From: Sphingomonadales bacterium
GTDB lineage: Bacteria > Bacteroidota > Bacteroidia > Chitinophagales > Chitinophagaceae
Assembly (NCBI GenBank): GCA_016872155.1
Contig: VHBB01000001.1
Span: forward strand, 253,587-317,586
Length of the DNA: 64,000 nucleotides
Direction: 5' to 3'
Shown: piece after piece, positions 8,098 through 16,620 of the stretch
Layout of the letters: each line of letters begins with the position of its first letter
How positions within the stretch are numbered: the stretch's first letter is position 1
Notes under the pieces: generated by a model
Told to the model about the DNA's origin: nothing
Databases searched by the model: none
Seen by the model: the letters and a program-made list of their open reading frames with translations, nothing else
Position numbers and translations under genes: made by a program

Positions 8098-9405
8098 TTA
8101 TTTTTTTGCCATCCGCATATAATCGAATACCAGCGCGCAGAATGTTTTAACCCCCGGGGGCATGCCGCTGTTGTCTACATAAAAATCGGGGGTATGATGC
8201 GGAGGTGCTTTGTTTGGGTCGTTCCCCTTTGGCATACCTCCCAGTGAGAAAAAGAAAGAAGGGGCTCTGGTACCGTAGTACGAAAAATCTTCGGCACCGG
8301 TGACCCAATTAGTCTCTCCCACATTGGCGGCGCCCAGCGTACGCTCTATCGTAGGCACCATTTGTTTGACTAGCTCGGGAGTATTATAGGTAACCAGCGT
8401 TTTAGTTTCGATCATTACCTCTGCCGTTGCACCGCTGGCCGCTGCGATCATGGTGGCGGTTTGTTTTATTTTTTCGTGTACGATCTTTTGCATCTCGCTG
8501 TCGAGGGTGCGGATCGTTCCTTTTAGGGTGCAAGATTCAGAAATAATATTTTGTCGCACCCCTCCATTGATCATCCCCACTGTAATAACGACAGGCGCCT
8601 TGGTTAGTTCCATCTGGCGACTAACGATACTTTGCAAACCATCGATTATTTGAGCGGAGATCTGAATAGGATCAACCCCTCTCCAGGGTTGCGAGCCATG
8701 GCTTCCCTTTCCTTTTACTTTAATAGAGAACCAATCGGCCGCTGCCATAAAGGCGCCGGGTCTGTAAGATACCTTGCCGGCCTCGAGGTCTGAAGAGATA
8801 TGTATCCCAAAGATCACATCGACCTTGGGGTTATCCATCACACCTTCTTTGACCATCAGCGGCGCCCCGCCCTCTTCGCCCTCGGGGGCGCCCTCCTCGG
8901 CGGGTTGAAAAATAAATTTAACACCGCCTTGTAATTGGTCTTTCATAGATGCTAATACTTCGGCCGCCGCCATTAGCATGGCCACGTGCGTATCGTGTCC
9001 ACACGCGTGCATCACCCCCACCTCGTTACCATTATATACAGCTCGCTCTTTAGACGCAAACGAAAGGGGTACGCGCTCCGTAATAGGAAGGGCGTCCATG
9101 TCTGCACGCAGACCAACACAAGGGCCGGGCTTAGCGCCGCGCAACAGACCCACCACTCCTGTTTTGGCAACGCCTTCTGTTACTTCTATGCCGAGCGAAC
9201 GAAGATGGTCGGCTACCAAGCGCGCTGTTTTTACCTCGCGGTTGCCCAACTCGGGGTAGCGATGTATCGTTTCTTTCCACTGGTTGGTCTTTTGCTGAAT
9301 GGCATCGGCCTTAGAAAAAGCAAGGGCAATAGGGTCTGTTGATTTCTGTGCCTGGCCACTATAAATTACCAGCAGCAAGCAAACAAGGGAGCAAAAACTT
9401 TTCAC
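8098..9405 (-). CDS. M20D-type amidohydrolase (N-acyl amino acid / hippurate hydrolase-like), secreted
   Basis: A 435-residue metal-dependent amidohydrolase of the M20 peptidase family. Members remove acyl groups from amino acids or split small amides. An N-terminal signal (CSLVCLLLVIYSGQAQ) points to the periplasm. Family motifs seen are HRYPELGNREVKTA, GLRADMDALPITE, VMHACGHDTHVAML (metal Cys/His), FIFQPAEEGAPEGEEGG (general base Glu and metal Glu) and the late VTGAEDFSYY. The dimerisation lid domain lies between them. It is 4 bp upstream of the beta-lactamase-like gene and probably leads that two-gene unit. The substrate cannot be read from the sequence. Confidence 0.9.
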   Translation of the reverse strand: MKSFCSLVCLLLVIYSGQAQKSTDPIALAFSKADAIQQKTNQWKETIHRYPELGNREVKTARLVADHLRSLGIEVTEGVAKTGVVGLLRGAKPGPCVGLRADMDALPITERVPLSFASKERAVYNGNEVGVMHACGHDTHVAMLMAAAEVLASMKDQLQGGVKFIFQPAEEGAPEGEEGGAPLMVKEGVMDNPKVDVIFGIHISSDLEAGKVSYRPGAFMAAADWFSIKVKGKGSHGSQPWRGVDPIQISAQIIDGLQSIVSRQMELTKAPVVITVGMINGGVRQNIISESCTLKGTIRTLDSEMQKIVHEKIKQTATMIAAASGATAEVMIETKTLVTYNTPELVKQMVPTIERTLGAANVGETNWVTGAEDFSYYGTRAPSFFFSLGGMPKGNDPNKAPPHHTPDFYVDNSGMPPGVKTFCALVFDYMRMAKK

Positions 9406-9510
9406 GGGTAGACTATTTGGTGTGAAAATAAGACAATCGCCCCTTTATCGTAAACCGCTTATCGATTCGCTCTTCGTACCCCGCGAATTATTTTATAATT
9501 TTAAGGGACC

Positions 9511-10749
9511 ATGCTGCTTAGACACCTTCCTTTTTTGCGGGCTGTTTTTTGGCACAGCGTTACTGCCTTTGGCGGACCACAGGCCCATGTAGGAATGATG
9601 TTGAAAACCTTTGTTCAAAAAACTCCGTACGTAACCGAAGAAGAGCTAATGGAGTACAATGCTTTTTGTCAGCTGCTGCCCGGCGCCTCGTCTACCCAGA
9701 CCCTGGCCCTTATCGGATACAAAAGAGGTGGGGTGCTATTAGCCTCTCTTACCCTGTTAATCTGGATCTTACCGGCCAGCCTGCTAATGGGGGCATTGTC
9801 TTTTTTGCTGGTGGGTCTCGAAGATCATCCGCAGCAGACGGCCATCTTTCGCTTTATTCCCCCTATGGCGGCCGGGTTTTTGGGCTTCGCCATTCTAAGG
9901 ATCTTTCCGCTTTCTATTAAGAATACCATCACCTGGGTCATTATGCTGGTCAGCTTCGCAGCCACCGGTCTTTTATTCGGCAGACCCTGGCTCGTGCCGC
10001 TGCTAATTGTGGCGGGTGGAATTGCCACCAACTTTAGCATCAAGAGAATTCCGCAAGGCGCCGACAAACCCAAAGCGGTGCGCTGGTGGAATTTCTGGTT
10101 GTTTGGGATCATCTTTATCATCGCCGGTCTTCTTAGCGAAGCGGCCAGAACCAATAATTGGGCCGAACGAAAACCGATCAACCTTTTTGAGAACACCTAC
10201 CGAATGGGAAGCTTCGTTTTTGGAGGCGGACAAGTGTTATTGCCCATGATGTACGAACAGTGGAGCGTGCGACCCGCAGCCGTAAAAGACAATAACCCCA
10301 ATGCCATCCAAATCGACCAAGATAAGTTGTACACCGGCATGGGAATCGTGCAAGCTGTACCCGGTCCGGTTTTTTCGTTTGCCTCTTTTACCGGAGGGTT
10401 GGCTTTAAAAGATATGGGACCCTCCATGCAATTGTTGGGTTGCCTGATCGGCACCATCGCCATTTTTTTACCCAGCGCCCTATTGGTACTTTTCTTTTTT
10501 CCAGTATGGCACAATCTAAAAAAATACGCCGTTGTCTATCGATCGCTCGAGGGAATCAATGCAGCGGTGGTAGGAATTATGATAGCGTCTACTCTTTATA
10601 TTTCGAGAGACATCTCTCTTACCGATGGAAACATCATTAGCAGCATTAACCTGTTGGTGATACTGGCCACGATGTTGCTGTTGCGATTTACAAAACTGTT
10701 ATCGGCGCTGATCGTGCTGTTCTGCTTAGCGCTGGGTTATTTCTTATAA
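9511..10749 (+). CDS. chrA: ChrA-family chromate/anion transporter
   Basis: A polytopic inner-membrane protein of the CHR family, whose characterised members export chromate. Two homologous halves are visible, each opening with a phenylalanine- and glycine-rich block: [18 protein letters not shown] near the start, and [20 protein letters not shown] in the second half. Each also has an LPGxxS-type loop ([30 protein letters not shown]). At 412 residues it is a full bidomain ChrA with about ten membrane segments. Chromate as the actual substrate is inferred from the family. No ChrB regulator lies next to it. Its end overlaps the convergent nadD by 13 bp. Confidence 0.9.
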   Translation: MLLRHLPFLRAVFWHSVTAFGGPQAHVGMMLKTFVQKTPYVTEEELMEYNAFCQLLPGASSTQTLALIGYKRGGVLLASLTLLIWILPASLLMGALSFLLVGLEDHPQQTAIFRFIPPMAAGFLGFAILRIFPLSIKNTITWVIMLVSFAATGLLFGRPWLVPLLIVAGGIATNFSIKRIPQGADKPKAVRWWNFWLFGIIFIIAGLLSEAARTNNWAERKPINLFENTYRMGSFVFGGGQVLLPMMYEQWSVRPAAVKDNNPNAIQIDQDKLYTGMGIVQAVPGPVFSFASFTGGLALKDMGPSMQLLGCLIGTIAIFLPSALLVLFFFPVWHNLKKYAVVYRSLEGINAAVVGIMIASTLYISRDISLTDGNIISSINLLVILATMLLLRFTKLLSALIVLFCLALGYFL

Positions 10750-11309
10750 TAGCCCCCTCTTTCTATTTCTTCTATGACCGCTTCGGGCAACATATATCGA
10801 ATGGATTTTCCATTGGCAATACAAGCGCGTATGTATGTAGAAGAAAGTTGTAGCAGCGGGGCATCGATGAAGGTTGCTTTTGCTCCCAGCAAATTTTCGC
10901 TCCCATAGCCCATTCGGGGATACACCAGTATCTCATATTCGCCGATCAGGGTTTGATAGTTCTTCCAACGAGATAGGTTTTGAAAACTATCCGCCCCCAT
11001 AATAATGCGGAACTCGTGTTGCGGATATTTTTCCTTTAGATAAATAAGGGTGTCGATGGTATACGAGGGTTTGGGTAGCGCAAACTCAATATCGGTGGGC
11101 TTAATGCGGGTGTCGTGCTCAGTGGCCAGCGTTGCCAGGTGTAACCGGTGATACTCATTGAGCAACGTATTCTCATTTTTCAACGGATTTTGAGGAGAGA
11201 CGACCAGCCAGACCTTTTCGAGATCGGTCTCGTTGAGTATATAATTACCCACGATCAGGTGACCATTATGAATAGGGTTAAAGGATCCGAAATAAAGACC
11301 AATTTTCAT
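10737..11309 (-). CDS. nadD: nicotinate-nucleotide adenylyltransferase NadD
   Basis: Transfers AMP from ATP to nicotinate mononucleotide in NAD synthesis. The N-terminal nucleotidyltransferase motif [18 protein letters not shown] carries the HxGH signature. [17 protein letters not shown] and [19 protein letters not shown] follow, and the C-terminal [22 protein letters not shown] is the ISSTxIR box. At 190 residues it is of normal length. feoA follows upstream on the same strand with a 16-bp gap. nadA, from the same pathway, lies about 9 kb away. Confidence 0.95.
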   Translation of the reverse strand: MKIGLYFGSFNPIHNGHLIVGNYILNETDLEKVWLVVSPQNPLKNENTLLNEYHRLHLATLATEHDTRIKPTDIEFALPKPSYTIDTLIYLKEKYPQHEFRIIMGADSFQNLSRWKNYQTLIGEYEILVYPRMGYGSENLLGAKATFIDAPLLQLSSTYIRACIANGKSIRYMLPEAVIEEIERGGYYKK

Positions 11310-11325
11310 TGTAAAAGCTTGAAAA

Positions 11326-11556
11326 TCAATTTGTTATTTCAATTAAGATCGCATCCGCCTCGTTCAACCGGAGGCTAAGGTGGTATCCGGAAACTGACAC
11401 CGAAAGAGGATCCCCCAGCGGGGCCACCTGTTCTACCAATATCGTCTCGCCGGGCACGCAGCCCATTTCCATCAGCTTTAAAAAGATCTCGTTGTTTTGA
11501 AACTCCTTGATTGTTCCCGCCTGGCCCGGCTTTAGCTCTGAGAGACGAATCACCAT
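11326..11556 (-). CDS. feoA: FeoA-family ferrous iron transport accessory protein
   Basis: A small SH3-like cytoplasmic protein that assists FeoB. The 76-residue form starting at the ATG at 11556 is preferred over a TTG six bases upstream. Typical features are RLSELKPGQAGTIKEF at the start, the central LMEMGCVPGETILVEQVAPLGDP, and the C-terminal YHLSLRLNEADAILIE. feoB is not adjacent but lies 4 kb away in the opposite orientation. This gene instead sits 16 bp upstream of nadD, so it may be cotranscribed with NAD synthesis. Confidence 0.88.
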   Translation of the reverse strand: MVIRLSELKPGQAGTIKEFQNNEIFLKLMEMGCVPGETILVEQVAPLGDPLSVSVSGYHLSLRLNEADAILIEITN

Positions 11557-11618
11557 GATCAAAATATTATTTTACAAAGCTACCCTTGTTGGGTGGTATT
11601 TCTTTACGATTTTTGATA

Positions 11619-12104
11619 ATGATGCGCTCAGGATCAAAAGTTTATTTCTTCTTCGAAAAAAGGGGATTCACCCTTTCTAGCAGAGCCTTGCTAAAGGGCT
11701 TTATTGAAAAGCTGTTTAAAAAAGAAAAAACCTTGCTGGGGTGCGTCAACTATGTCTTTTGCTCCGACAAAAGACTGCTCGAGATCAATAAAACATATCT
11801 AAAACACGATTATTACACCGATATCATCAGTTTTGACCTCTCTTCCGGACCTCAAAAGGTGGCCGAGATCTATATTAGCATCGATCGGGTCAGAGAAAAC
11901 GCAAAAAACTTGGGTGTTTCATTCAAAAACGAGCTTCACCGGGTAATTTTTCATGGGGCGCTGCATATCTGTGGGTATAAAGACAAAACCGGTACCCAAA
12001 AAAAGGCCATGCGAATAAAAGAAGAGCAATGCCTCACAGCCTATGGGATTGTTCCACGTGGAACGAAGTATTCGCCCCGACCACAGGCTCGCCGTTTCGC
12101 GTGA
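11619..12104 (+). CDS. ybeY: endoribonuclease YbeY (16S rRNA maturation)
   Basis: YbeY is a zinc-dependent endoribonuclease for 16S rRNA 3' processing and ribosome quality control. The metal site reads HRVIFHGALHICGYKDKTG, matching the HGxLHLxGYDH pattern with a Lys-Asp ending. The strand motif YTDIISFDLSS is also typical. Two tandem ATGs at 11619 and 11622 are the likely starts; a TTG further upstream adds a tail unlike the family. The last 15 or so residues (after EEQCLTAYGI) are unusual and are encoded by two parS-like sites, one inside the gene and one spanning its stop codon. mnmG follows 83 bp downstream. Confidence 0.9.
   Translation: MMRSGSKVYFFFEKRGFTLSSRALLKGFIEKLFKKEKTLLGCVNYVFCSDKRLLEINKTYLKHDYYTDIISFDLSSGPQKVAEIYISIDRVRENAKNLGVSFKNELHRVIFHGALHICGYKDKTGTQKKAMRIKEEQCLTAYGIVPRGTKYSPRPQARRFA
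12050..12065. other. parS-like ParB binding site 1
   Basis: A perfect 14-bp palindrome GTTCCACGTGGAAC at 12051-12064, preceded by T. It matches 15 of 16 bases of TGTTCCACGTGGAACA, a known form of the chromosomal parS site. It lies inside the 3' end of ybeY and 124 bp before mnmG, a gene often near origins. ParB binding is inferred from the match. Confidence 0.75.
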
Positions 12105-12108
12105 AACA
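12093..12108. other. parS-like ParB binding site 2
   Basis: GTTTCGCGTGAAAC at 12094-12107, followed by A, matches 14 of 16 bases of TGTTTCACGTGAAACA. Its centre is 43 bp (about four helical turns) from the centre of site 1. It spans the ybeY stop codon. Being imperfect, it may be a weaker site; the close pairing with a near-perfect site raises confidence. Confidence 0.6.
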
Positions 12109-12173
12109 CAAGCCCTGGAGCTGATCCACCCTCCGCTATTCAGATTGCCCCCTCTCTATAGGAACTATAGCTA

Positions 12174-12181
12174 TATCTTTG
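12174..12181 (+). promoter_or_regulatory. -7 element before mnmG
   Basis: TATCTTTG is an exact TAnnTTTG match, 7 bp from the mnmG ATG at 12188, so any transcript would be nearly leaderless. The closest upstream TTG is 26 bp away, longer than the usual 17-23 bp, so the -33 element is weak or absent. Confidence 0.45.
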
Positions 12182-12187
12182 CAGCGC

Positions 12188-14050
12188 ATGTTTAAAGAAT
12201 ATGATGTAATCGTGGTGGGGGCTGGTCACGCCGGCTGTGAGGCGGCCGCGGCAGCAGCCAATATGGGCTCTTCTACCCTATTGATTACCATGAACATGCA
12301 AACCATTGCCCAAATGAGCTGTAATCCGGCTATGGGGGGTATCGCAAAAGGTCAGATTGTAAGAGAGATCGACGCCCTCGGGGGATATTCCGGCATTGTT
12401 ACCGACCTATCCACGATTCAGTTTAGAATGCTTAACCGAAGCAAGGGTCCGGCCATGTGGAGCCCGCGGGCACAAAACGACCGGATGCTGTTTCACCTAA
12501 AGTGGAGAGAAATGCTCGAAAACACCAAGGGTCTTGATTTTTACCAAGACATGGTGGTGGGGCTTCTCATCAAGGGCGGTTATTGCTATGGTGTAAAAAC
12601 AGGCCTGGGCCACGAAATAAAGGCCAAGTCGGTGGTACTGACCAATGGGACCTTTTTAAACGGTATTGTACATATTGGAGAAAAGAATTTCGGGGGCGGA
12701 AGAATGGCCGAAAAGGCTGCCACAGGTATTACAGAACAGCTTGTAAATCATGGATTTGAGAGTGATCGGCTGAAGACGGGCACTCCCCCGCGTATCGATG
12801 GAAGAAGCCTCGATTATTCTAAGATGGAGGAGCAACCCGGCGATCAGGAGATCAGCGGTTTTTCATATACGAATACTCCAAAACCAAAAGAACAAAGAAG
12901 CTGCTGGATCGCCTACACCAATAATGAAGTGCACGACACGCTCAAGGGCGGCTTTGACCGAAGCCCCATGTTTGCCGGTAGAATTGATGGGGTTGGCCCC
13001 CGCTACTGCCCTAGTATAGAAGACAAGATCAACCGTTTTGCAGAAAGAGATCGGCATCAGCTCTTTATTGAGCCCGAAGGTTGGAACACAGTCGAGATCT
13101 ATGTAAACGGATTTTCCACCTCGCTTCCGGAAGAAATTCAATACGACGCTCTTCGTAAAATTTGTGGTTTTGAAAATGTTAAGATGTTCAGGCCGGGCTA
13201 TGCGATAGAATACGACTTTTTTCCGCCCACCCAGCTCACCTACTCGCTCGAAACAAAGCTAATCAAGCGTCTTTTCTTTGCCGGCCAGATCAATGGCACG
13301 ACCGGGTACGAAGAAGCGGCCTGCCAGGGATTGATGGCGGGAATCAACGCGCACCGAGCAGCAATCAATCTCGAGCCCGTTGTTTTAAAAAGAAGCGAAG
13401 CGTATATCGGCGTTCTTATAGACGATCTTATCAGCAAGGGAACGCAGGAGCCCTATCGCATGTTTACTTCGCGGGCCGAGTTTAGAACGTTGCTTCGCCA
13501 AGACAATGCTGATTTACGGCTGACCGAATTGAGTGTTGGATGGGGTCTCGCAACAACAGAAAGAAGCGATCAGGTAAAAAAGAAAAAAGAAGAGGTAGAG
13601 GCCATAAAAAAAATATTGTTCGCCTTGTCGCTCGAGCCACAAGAGGTAAACCAATGGTTGCAGTCGCTACATGCAGCGCCGATTGCAGAAAAACAAAAAG
13701 CACAAAAGATCTTATTGCGACCCGACGTGTCGCTAAACGATCTTGCGAATTCTGTACAAAAAGTTGGCGAAGCACTCAAGCGTTTTAGCGCAGAGAGTAT
13801 TGAACAAGCGTCCATTCAAATAAAGTACGAGGTGTATATAGAAAAAGAAAGAGAGCTCGTACAACGCATGGCACAACTCGAAGAGCTGGAGATTCCTGAA
13901 ACGTTTGATTATGGAAAACTTTCCTCGCTTGGTAACGAAGCGAGAGAGAAGCTCATCAAGATAAAACCCAGAACGCTCGGGCAAGCCAGCCGTATATCCG
14001 GAATCAACCCCAGCGATGTGCAGATCTTGATGGTATACATGGGTCGTTAA
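12188..14050 (+). CDS. mnmG: tRNA uridine-5-carboxymethylaminomethyl modification enzyme MnmG (GidA)
   Basis: FAD-dependent subunit that, with MnmE, installs the carboxymethylaminomethyl group on wobble uridine of several tRNAs. These include those MnmH later selenylates. The N-terminal dinucleotide fold reads VIVVGAGHAGCEAAAAAA. Family signatures SCNPAMGGIAKGQIVREIDALGG and KTGTPPRIDGRS (catalytic Cys region) are intact. GQINGTTGYEEAACQGLMAG and the C-terminal LSSLGNEAREKLIKIKPRTLGQASRISGI also match. The ATG at 12188 gives 620 residues, the usual size; a TTG 9 bases upstream is less likely. Two parS-like sites lie just upstream. The 3' end overlaps the convergent ATP-grasp/SET gene by 4 bp. 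Confidence 0.97.
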   Translation: MFKEYDVIVVGAGHAGCEAAAAAANMGSSTLLITMNMQTIAQMSCNPAMGGIAKGQIVREIDALGGYSGIVTDLSTIQFRMLNRSKGPAMWSPRAQNDRMLFHLKWREMLENTKGLDFYQDMVVGLLIKGGYCYGVKTGLGHEIKAKSVVLTNGTFLNGIVHIGEKNFGGGRMAEKAATGITEQLVNHGFESDRLKTGTPPRIDGRSLDYSKMEEQPGDQEISGFSYTNTPKPKEQRSCWIAYTNNEVHDTLKGGFDRSPMFAGRIDGVGPRYCPSIEDKINRFAERDRHQLFIEPEGWNTVEIYVNGFSTSLPEEIQYDALRKICGFENVKMFRPGYAIEYDFFPPTQLTYSLETKLIKRLFFAGQINGTTGYEEAACQGLMAGINAHRAAINLEPVVLKRSEAYIGVLIDDLISKGTQEPYRMFTSRAEFRTLLRQDNADLRLTELSVGWGLATTERSDQVKKKKEEVEAIKKILFALSLEPQEVNQWLQSLHAAPIAEKQKAQKILLRPDVSLNDLANSVQKVGEALKRFSAESIEQASIQIKYEVYIEKERELVQRMAQLEELEIPETFDYGKLSSLGNEAREKLIKIKPRTLGQASRISGINPSDVQILMVYMGR

Positions 14051-15480
14051 CCGTCCGTTTTTCGCAGCTGCTCCCTTTTTGTAAGTGTATTCCCTTCGGG
14101 TCCGCTTATCGTGCCGCGGCATTTGCTGCTGCCGCACTGGCAAGCAAAGGGCTCCATACGCGGGTCCAAAAAAGTCGCATAGTCGAGGGTAAGTTCCTCG
14201 TGGGCAAAAACCGCTCGCGTGGTACAAACGTTTAATCCATCAAACACGGTGTTGGCGTCGCAACTGTGGTTTTGCGGTGCCCAGGTAGCGGGGTCTTCGT
14301 CCCAAAGCGCAAACACCTCTTCGCTAATCGGATAAGCGTAGCGTCTAAATTGAAGTTGTTGTTTCGCATTCCAACAACTATCGATATAGTGTTTGGTAAC
14401 CAGGCGCTGCGCCCGTTCTTCGCCCACATAAATAATTTCGCCCACAGCCAAGTGGCGGCTGGCATAAATGCCATACCCGGCTATTGAATCTCCTTTTACA
14501 TAAAAAGGTTTTTGTTTTCGTTGATGACGGGCAATGCCTTCGTTGATGATCTGTTCTAAAAATCCGCGCTTGCCGGCCCTATCAAAATTGAGTATATGAT
14601 CGGCGGAGCCTTCGTATCCATCCTCGTAAAAAACAGAGCAGGTTAGATTCATCTCTAAAAAATATACCTGTCCTTCATTGTTTACCCGAAAGTCCAATCG
14701 GCCATATCCCATGCATCCGGCTGTAATAAATATTTTCTCGCTCGCTGCACGCAATTCTGCTTCGAGGGCGGGGTCATTACAAGGAATATTAGAAGCGGGG
14801 TGTAACGATGATGTTTTTAATGCATAGGTTTTAAACGCGTCTCCTGCCGGAAAAACATATTCGACGGGTTTATAGGTGGTGCAGGTGCCCGGTGTAACGC
14901 CGGCTGCAACGAGTACCGTAAACTCGCGGCCCTCTATGTACTCTTCTACCAACAGGCGATCAAAATCGGCAAGCAGGGTCTTGCATTTTTTTTCGAGGGC
15001 CCCTTTGTCGCGCACCAGAGAGTCTCTTTCTACCCCCAGGCTGTCTCCGGCGTAGGCGGGCTTAACAAAAAGCGGAAACCGAAGCGAAACGGCCGCTTCT
15101 TCGAGATCGGCCATATCGGTTATGGCTCTATAGGCAGGGGTGCGCACCTCTTCGCAATACGAGACATACTTCATGACCTCTTTGGGAACATCGTAGATGC
15201 GAGACGGTGGGCCGGTAAACGGAAGATTGAGCGTTTCCAGTGCGTAGATCACATCGACACCCGGCACCTCCCAATCGGGGTATCCCTCACAGAGATTTAC
15301 AAAAATATCGTACTGCTTTTTAGAGAGGGTGCGCAGTTGTTTGTGTGTGGTAAGCTTATTTAAAAAAACATGGTCTACCGTAGCCTCGGGTAATAGTGGC
15401 GAGAGGTTGCGAGGCGGATCATAATTTTTGTAATCCACCCCGGTCGTAGAATAGTCGGGTTGCAAGACACAGACTCTCAC
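14047..15480 (-). CDS. ATP-grasp ligase fused to a C-terminal SET methyltransferase domain
   Basis: A 477-residue two-domain protein. Residues 1 to about 320 form an ATP-grasp ligase resembling D-Ala-D-Ala ligase: the VNLCEGYPDWEVPGVDVI substrate-side loop, the glycine loop VKPAYAGDSLGVERD, VEEYIEGREFTVLVA, and the metal-binding LEMNLTCSVFYED. Residues 324-477 form a complete SET domain. It has the AdoMet loop AGYGIYASR near 335, NHSC at 404-407, ELTLDY at 429-434, and a post-SET zinc cluster with Cys447, Cys449 and Cys454. Such domains methylate lysine. The start is GTG and its G is shared with the TAG stop of the upstream ligase gene (TAGTG), implying translational coupling. The combined function and substrate are unknown to me. 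Confidence 0.85.
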   Translation of the reverse strand: MRVCVLQPDYSTTGVDYKNYDPPRNLSPLLPEATVDHVFLNKLTTHKQLRTLSKKQYDIFVNLCEGYPDWEVPGVDVIYALETLNLPFTGPPSRIYDVPKEVMKYVSYCEEVRTPAYRAITDMADLEEAAVSLRFPLFVKPAYAGDSLGVERDSLVRDKGALEKKCKTLLADFDRLLVEEYIEGREFTVLVAAGVTPGTCTTYKPVEYVFPAGDAFKTYALKTSSLHPASNIPCNDPALEAELRAASEKIFITAGCMGYGRLDFRVNNEGQVYFLEMNLTCSVFYEDGYEGSADHILNFDRAGKRGFLEQIINEGIARHQRKQKPFYVKGDSIAGYGIYASRHLAVGEIIYVGEERAQRLVTKHYIDSCWNAKQQLQFRRYAYPISEEVFALWDEDPATWAPQNHSCDANTVFDGLNVCTTRAVFAHEELTLDYATFLDPRMEPFACQCGSSKCRGTISGPEGNTLTKREQLRKTDG

Positions 15481-16616
15481 TAAACAGCTTTTGCTTTTTT
15501 GTTTTTGACGGCCTGTGGCGTTTCGGCTCTTGTAATGGCATCAAACAAGATGGCCTCAATAATTTTTGAATAGCCAATCTTTGATGCTTTGATAATGGCG
15601 CCGATCGACGTGTAATTCTCGTCTTCGCTGAGCCCACACTGGGCGTTGGCCTCAAGAACATAAAGTCGACCCGAATCTATGTCTTGTCGTATGTCGATTC
15701 GCGTGTACCCTCTGCCGCCAAGGGCCGCGTAGGCTTCGAGACTGAGTTGTTGCAGTTTTTTTCTTAGCGACGCCCTAACGGGTCCATACTCGTAGAAGTT
15801 TTCGTTTTGCGGCATGGGGCTTTCGTCCTCGTAGATTTCCCAAAGCCGATCGAACGATAAAAATCGTTCGTTGTCGGGCAGCGATGGGTGAAAGAGTCTT
15901 TCGACGGGCTCGTATACCCGGCAATGGTCGGGGTAATTAGAAGAGCCGGTAATAAAGGTGGTAAACTCGGGCCCTTTTATATATTTTTCTACAAATAGCC
16001 CGTCACCCAACAGATTCCATCCGCGGTACCCCGACGCCAGCTCTTTTACGCGGTGCTGCAACTCTTCTTCGTTATTGATAACATTTTTTATGGAAACCCC
16101 CATGCTGCCCCCCGATACGGCGGGCTTAATAATAAGCGGGGTGCCGATCTGTTCGCAAACGCCTTTTAGCGAAGCGGGTCTTCCGCTAATGAGCTTCCAG
16201 GGTGCGGTAGAAACGCCGGCCTTGTCGAAGGCGCGCTTCATAGGTATTTTAGAGGTGGTAATGTTATAAAAATGCTGGTCCGAACCAGTATAGACCAACC
16301 CCTCTTCTTGTAGGGCGTCGATTACCGAAACGCCGGGTACCCCATTTACCTCATCGCCATCACAAAGATTAAGCACCAGCGGGCGGCGCCCGTTGTTGGT
16401 TTGTGCAATCCGAGCCACCGTGTTGCGCATATTCTTTATGGTAACGGGTGTCCAGGTCCAGGAAAGTCCCAGTTCGTCAAATACGACCTTGTACTCGTTG
16501 ATGCTATGCGTAAAGTCGTAATAGTGCGAAAGGTTGGGGTCGTTGGTCTCTAGCTCGGGGGCCAATACCCAAACATGAAATGCAGAAAGTGGAGTGGTGG
16601 GGTTGGTGCGCTTCAT
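15480..16616 (-). CDS. ATP-grasp ligase, D-Ala-D-Ala ligase-like
   Basis: A 378-residue stand-alone ATP-grasp enzyme, paralogous to the ligase half of the downstream fusion. Visible features are VLNLCDGDEVNGVPGVSVIDALQ, the glycine-rich ATP loop IKPAVSGGSMGVSI, VEKYIKGPEFTTFITG, and the metal-binding segment RLYVLEANAQCGLSEDENY. The usual Ddl-type NxNPG ending is replaced by EANAQCGLS. It is therefore unlikely to be the housekeeping cell-wall ligase and more likely joins an amino acid or peptide to another substrate. It starts 4 bp after the stand-alone SET gene and overlaps the fusion gene by 1 bp, so the three form one tight operon. Confidence 0.85.
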   Translation of the reverse strand: MKRTNPTTPLSAFHVWVLAPELETNDPNLSHYYDFTHSINEYKVVFDELGLSWTWTPVTIKNMRNTVARIAQTNNGRRPLVLNLCDGDEVNGVPGVSVIDALQEEGLVYTGSDQHFYNITTSKIPMKRAFDKAGVSTAPWKLISGRPASLKGVCEQIGTPLIIKPAVSGGSMGVSIKNVINNEEELQHRVKELASGYRGWNLLGDGLFVEKYIKGPEFTTFITGSSNYPDHCRVYEPVERLFHPSLPDNERFLSFDRLWEIYEDESPMPQNENFYEYGPVRASLRKKLQQLSLEAYAALGGRGYTRIDIRQDIDSGRLYVLEANAQCGLSEDENYTSIGAIIKASKIGYSKIIEAILFDAITRAETPQAVKNKKAKAV

Positions 16617-16620
16617 GCAA

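Noticed and set aside
9549..9920. 123-residue frame inside chrA and several others over 100 residues opposite real genes
   Set aside because: They are out-of-frame shadows of genes with clear families, with no family match of their own.
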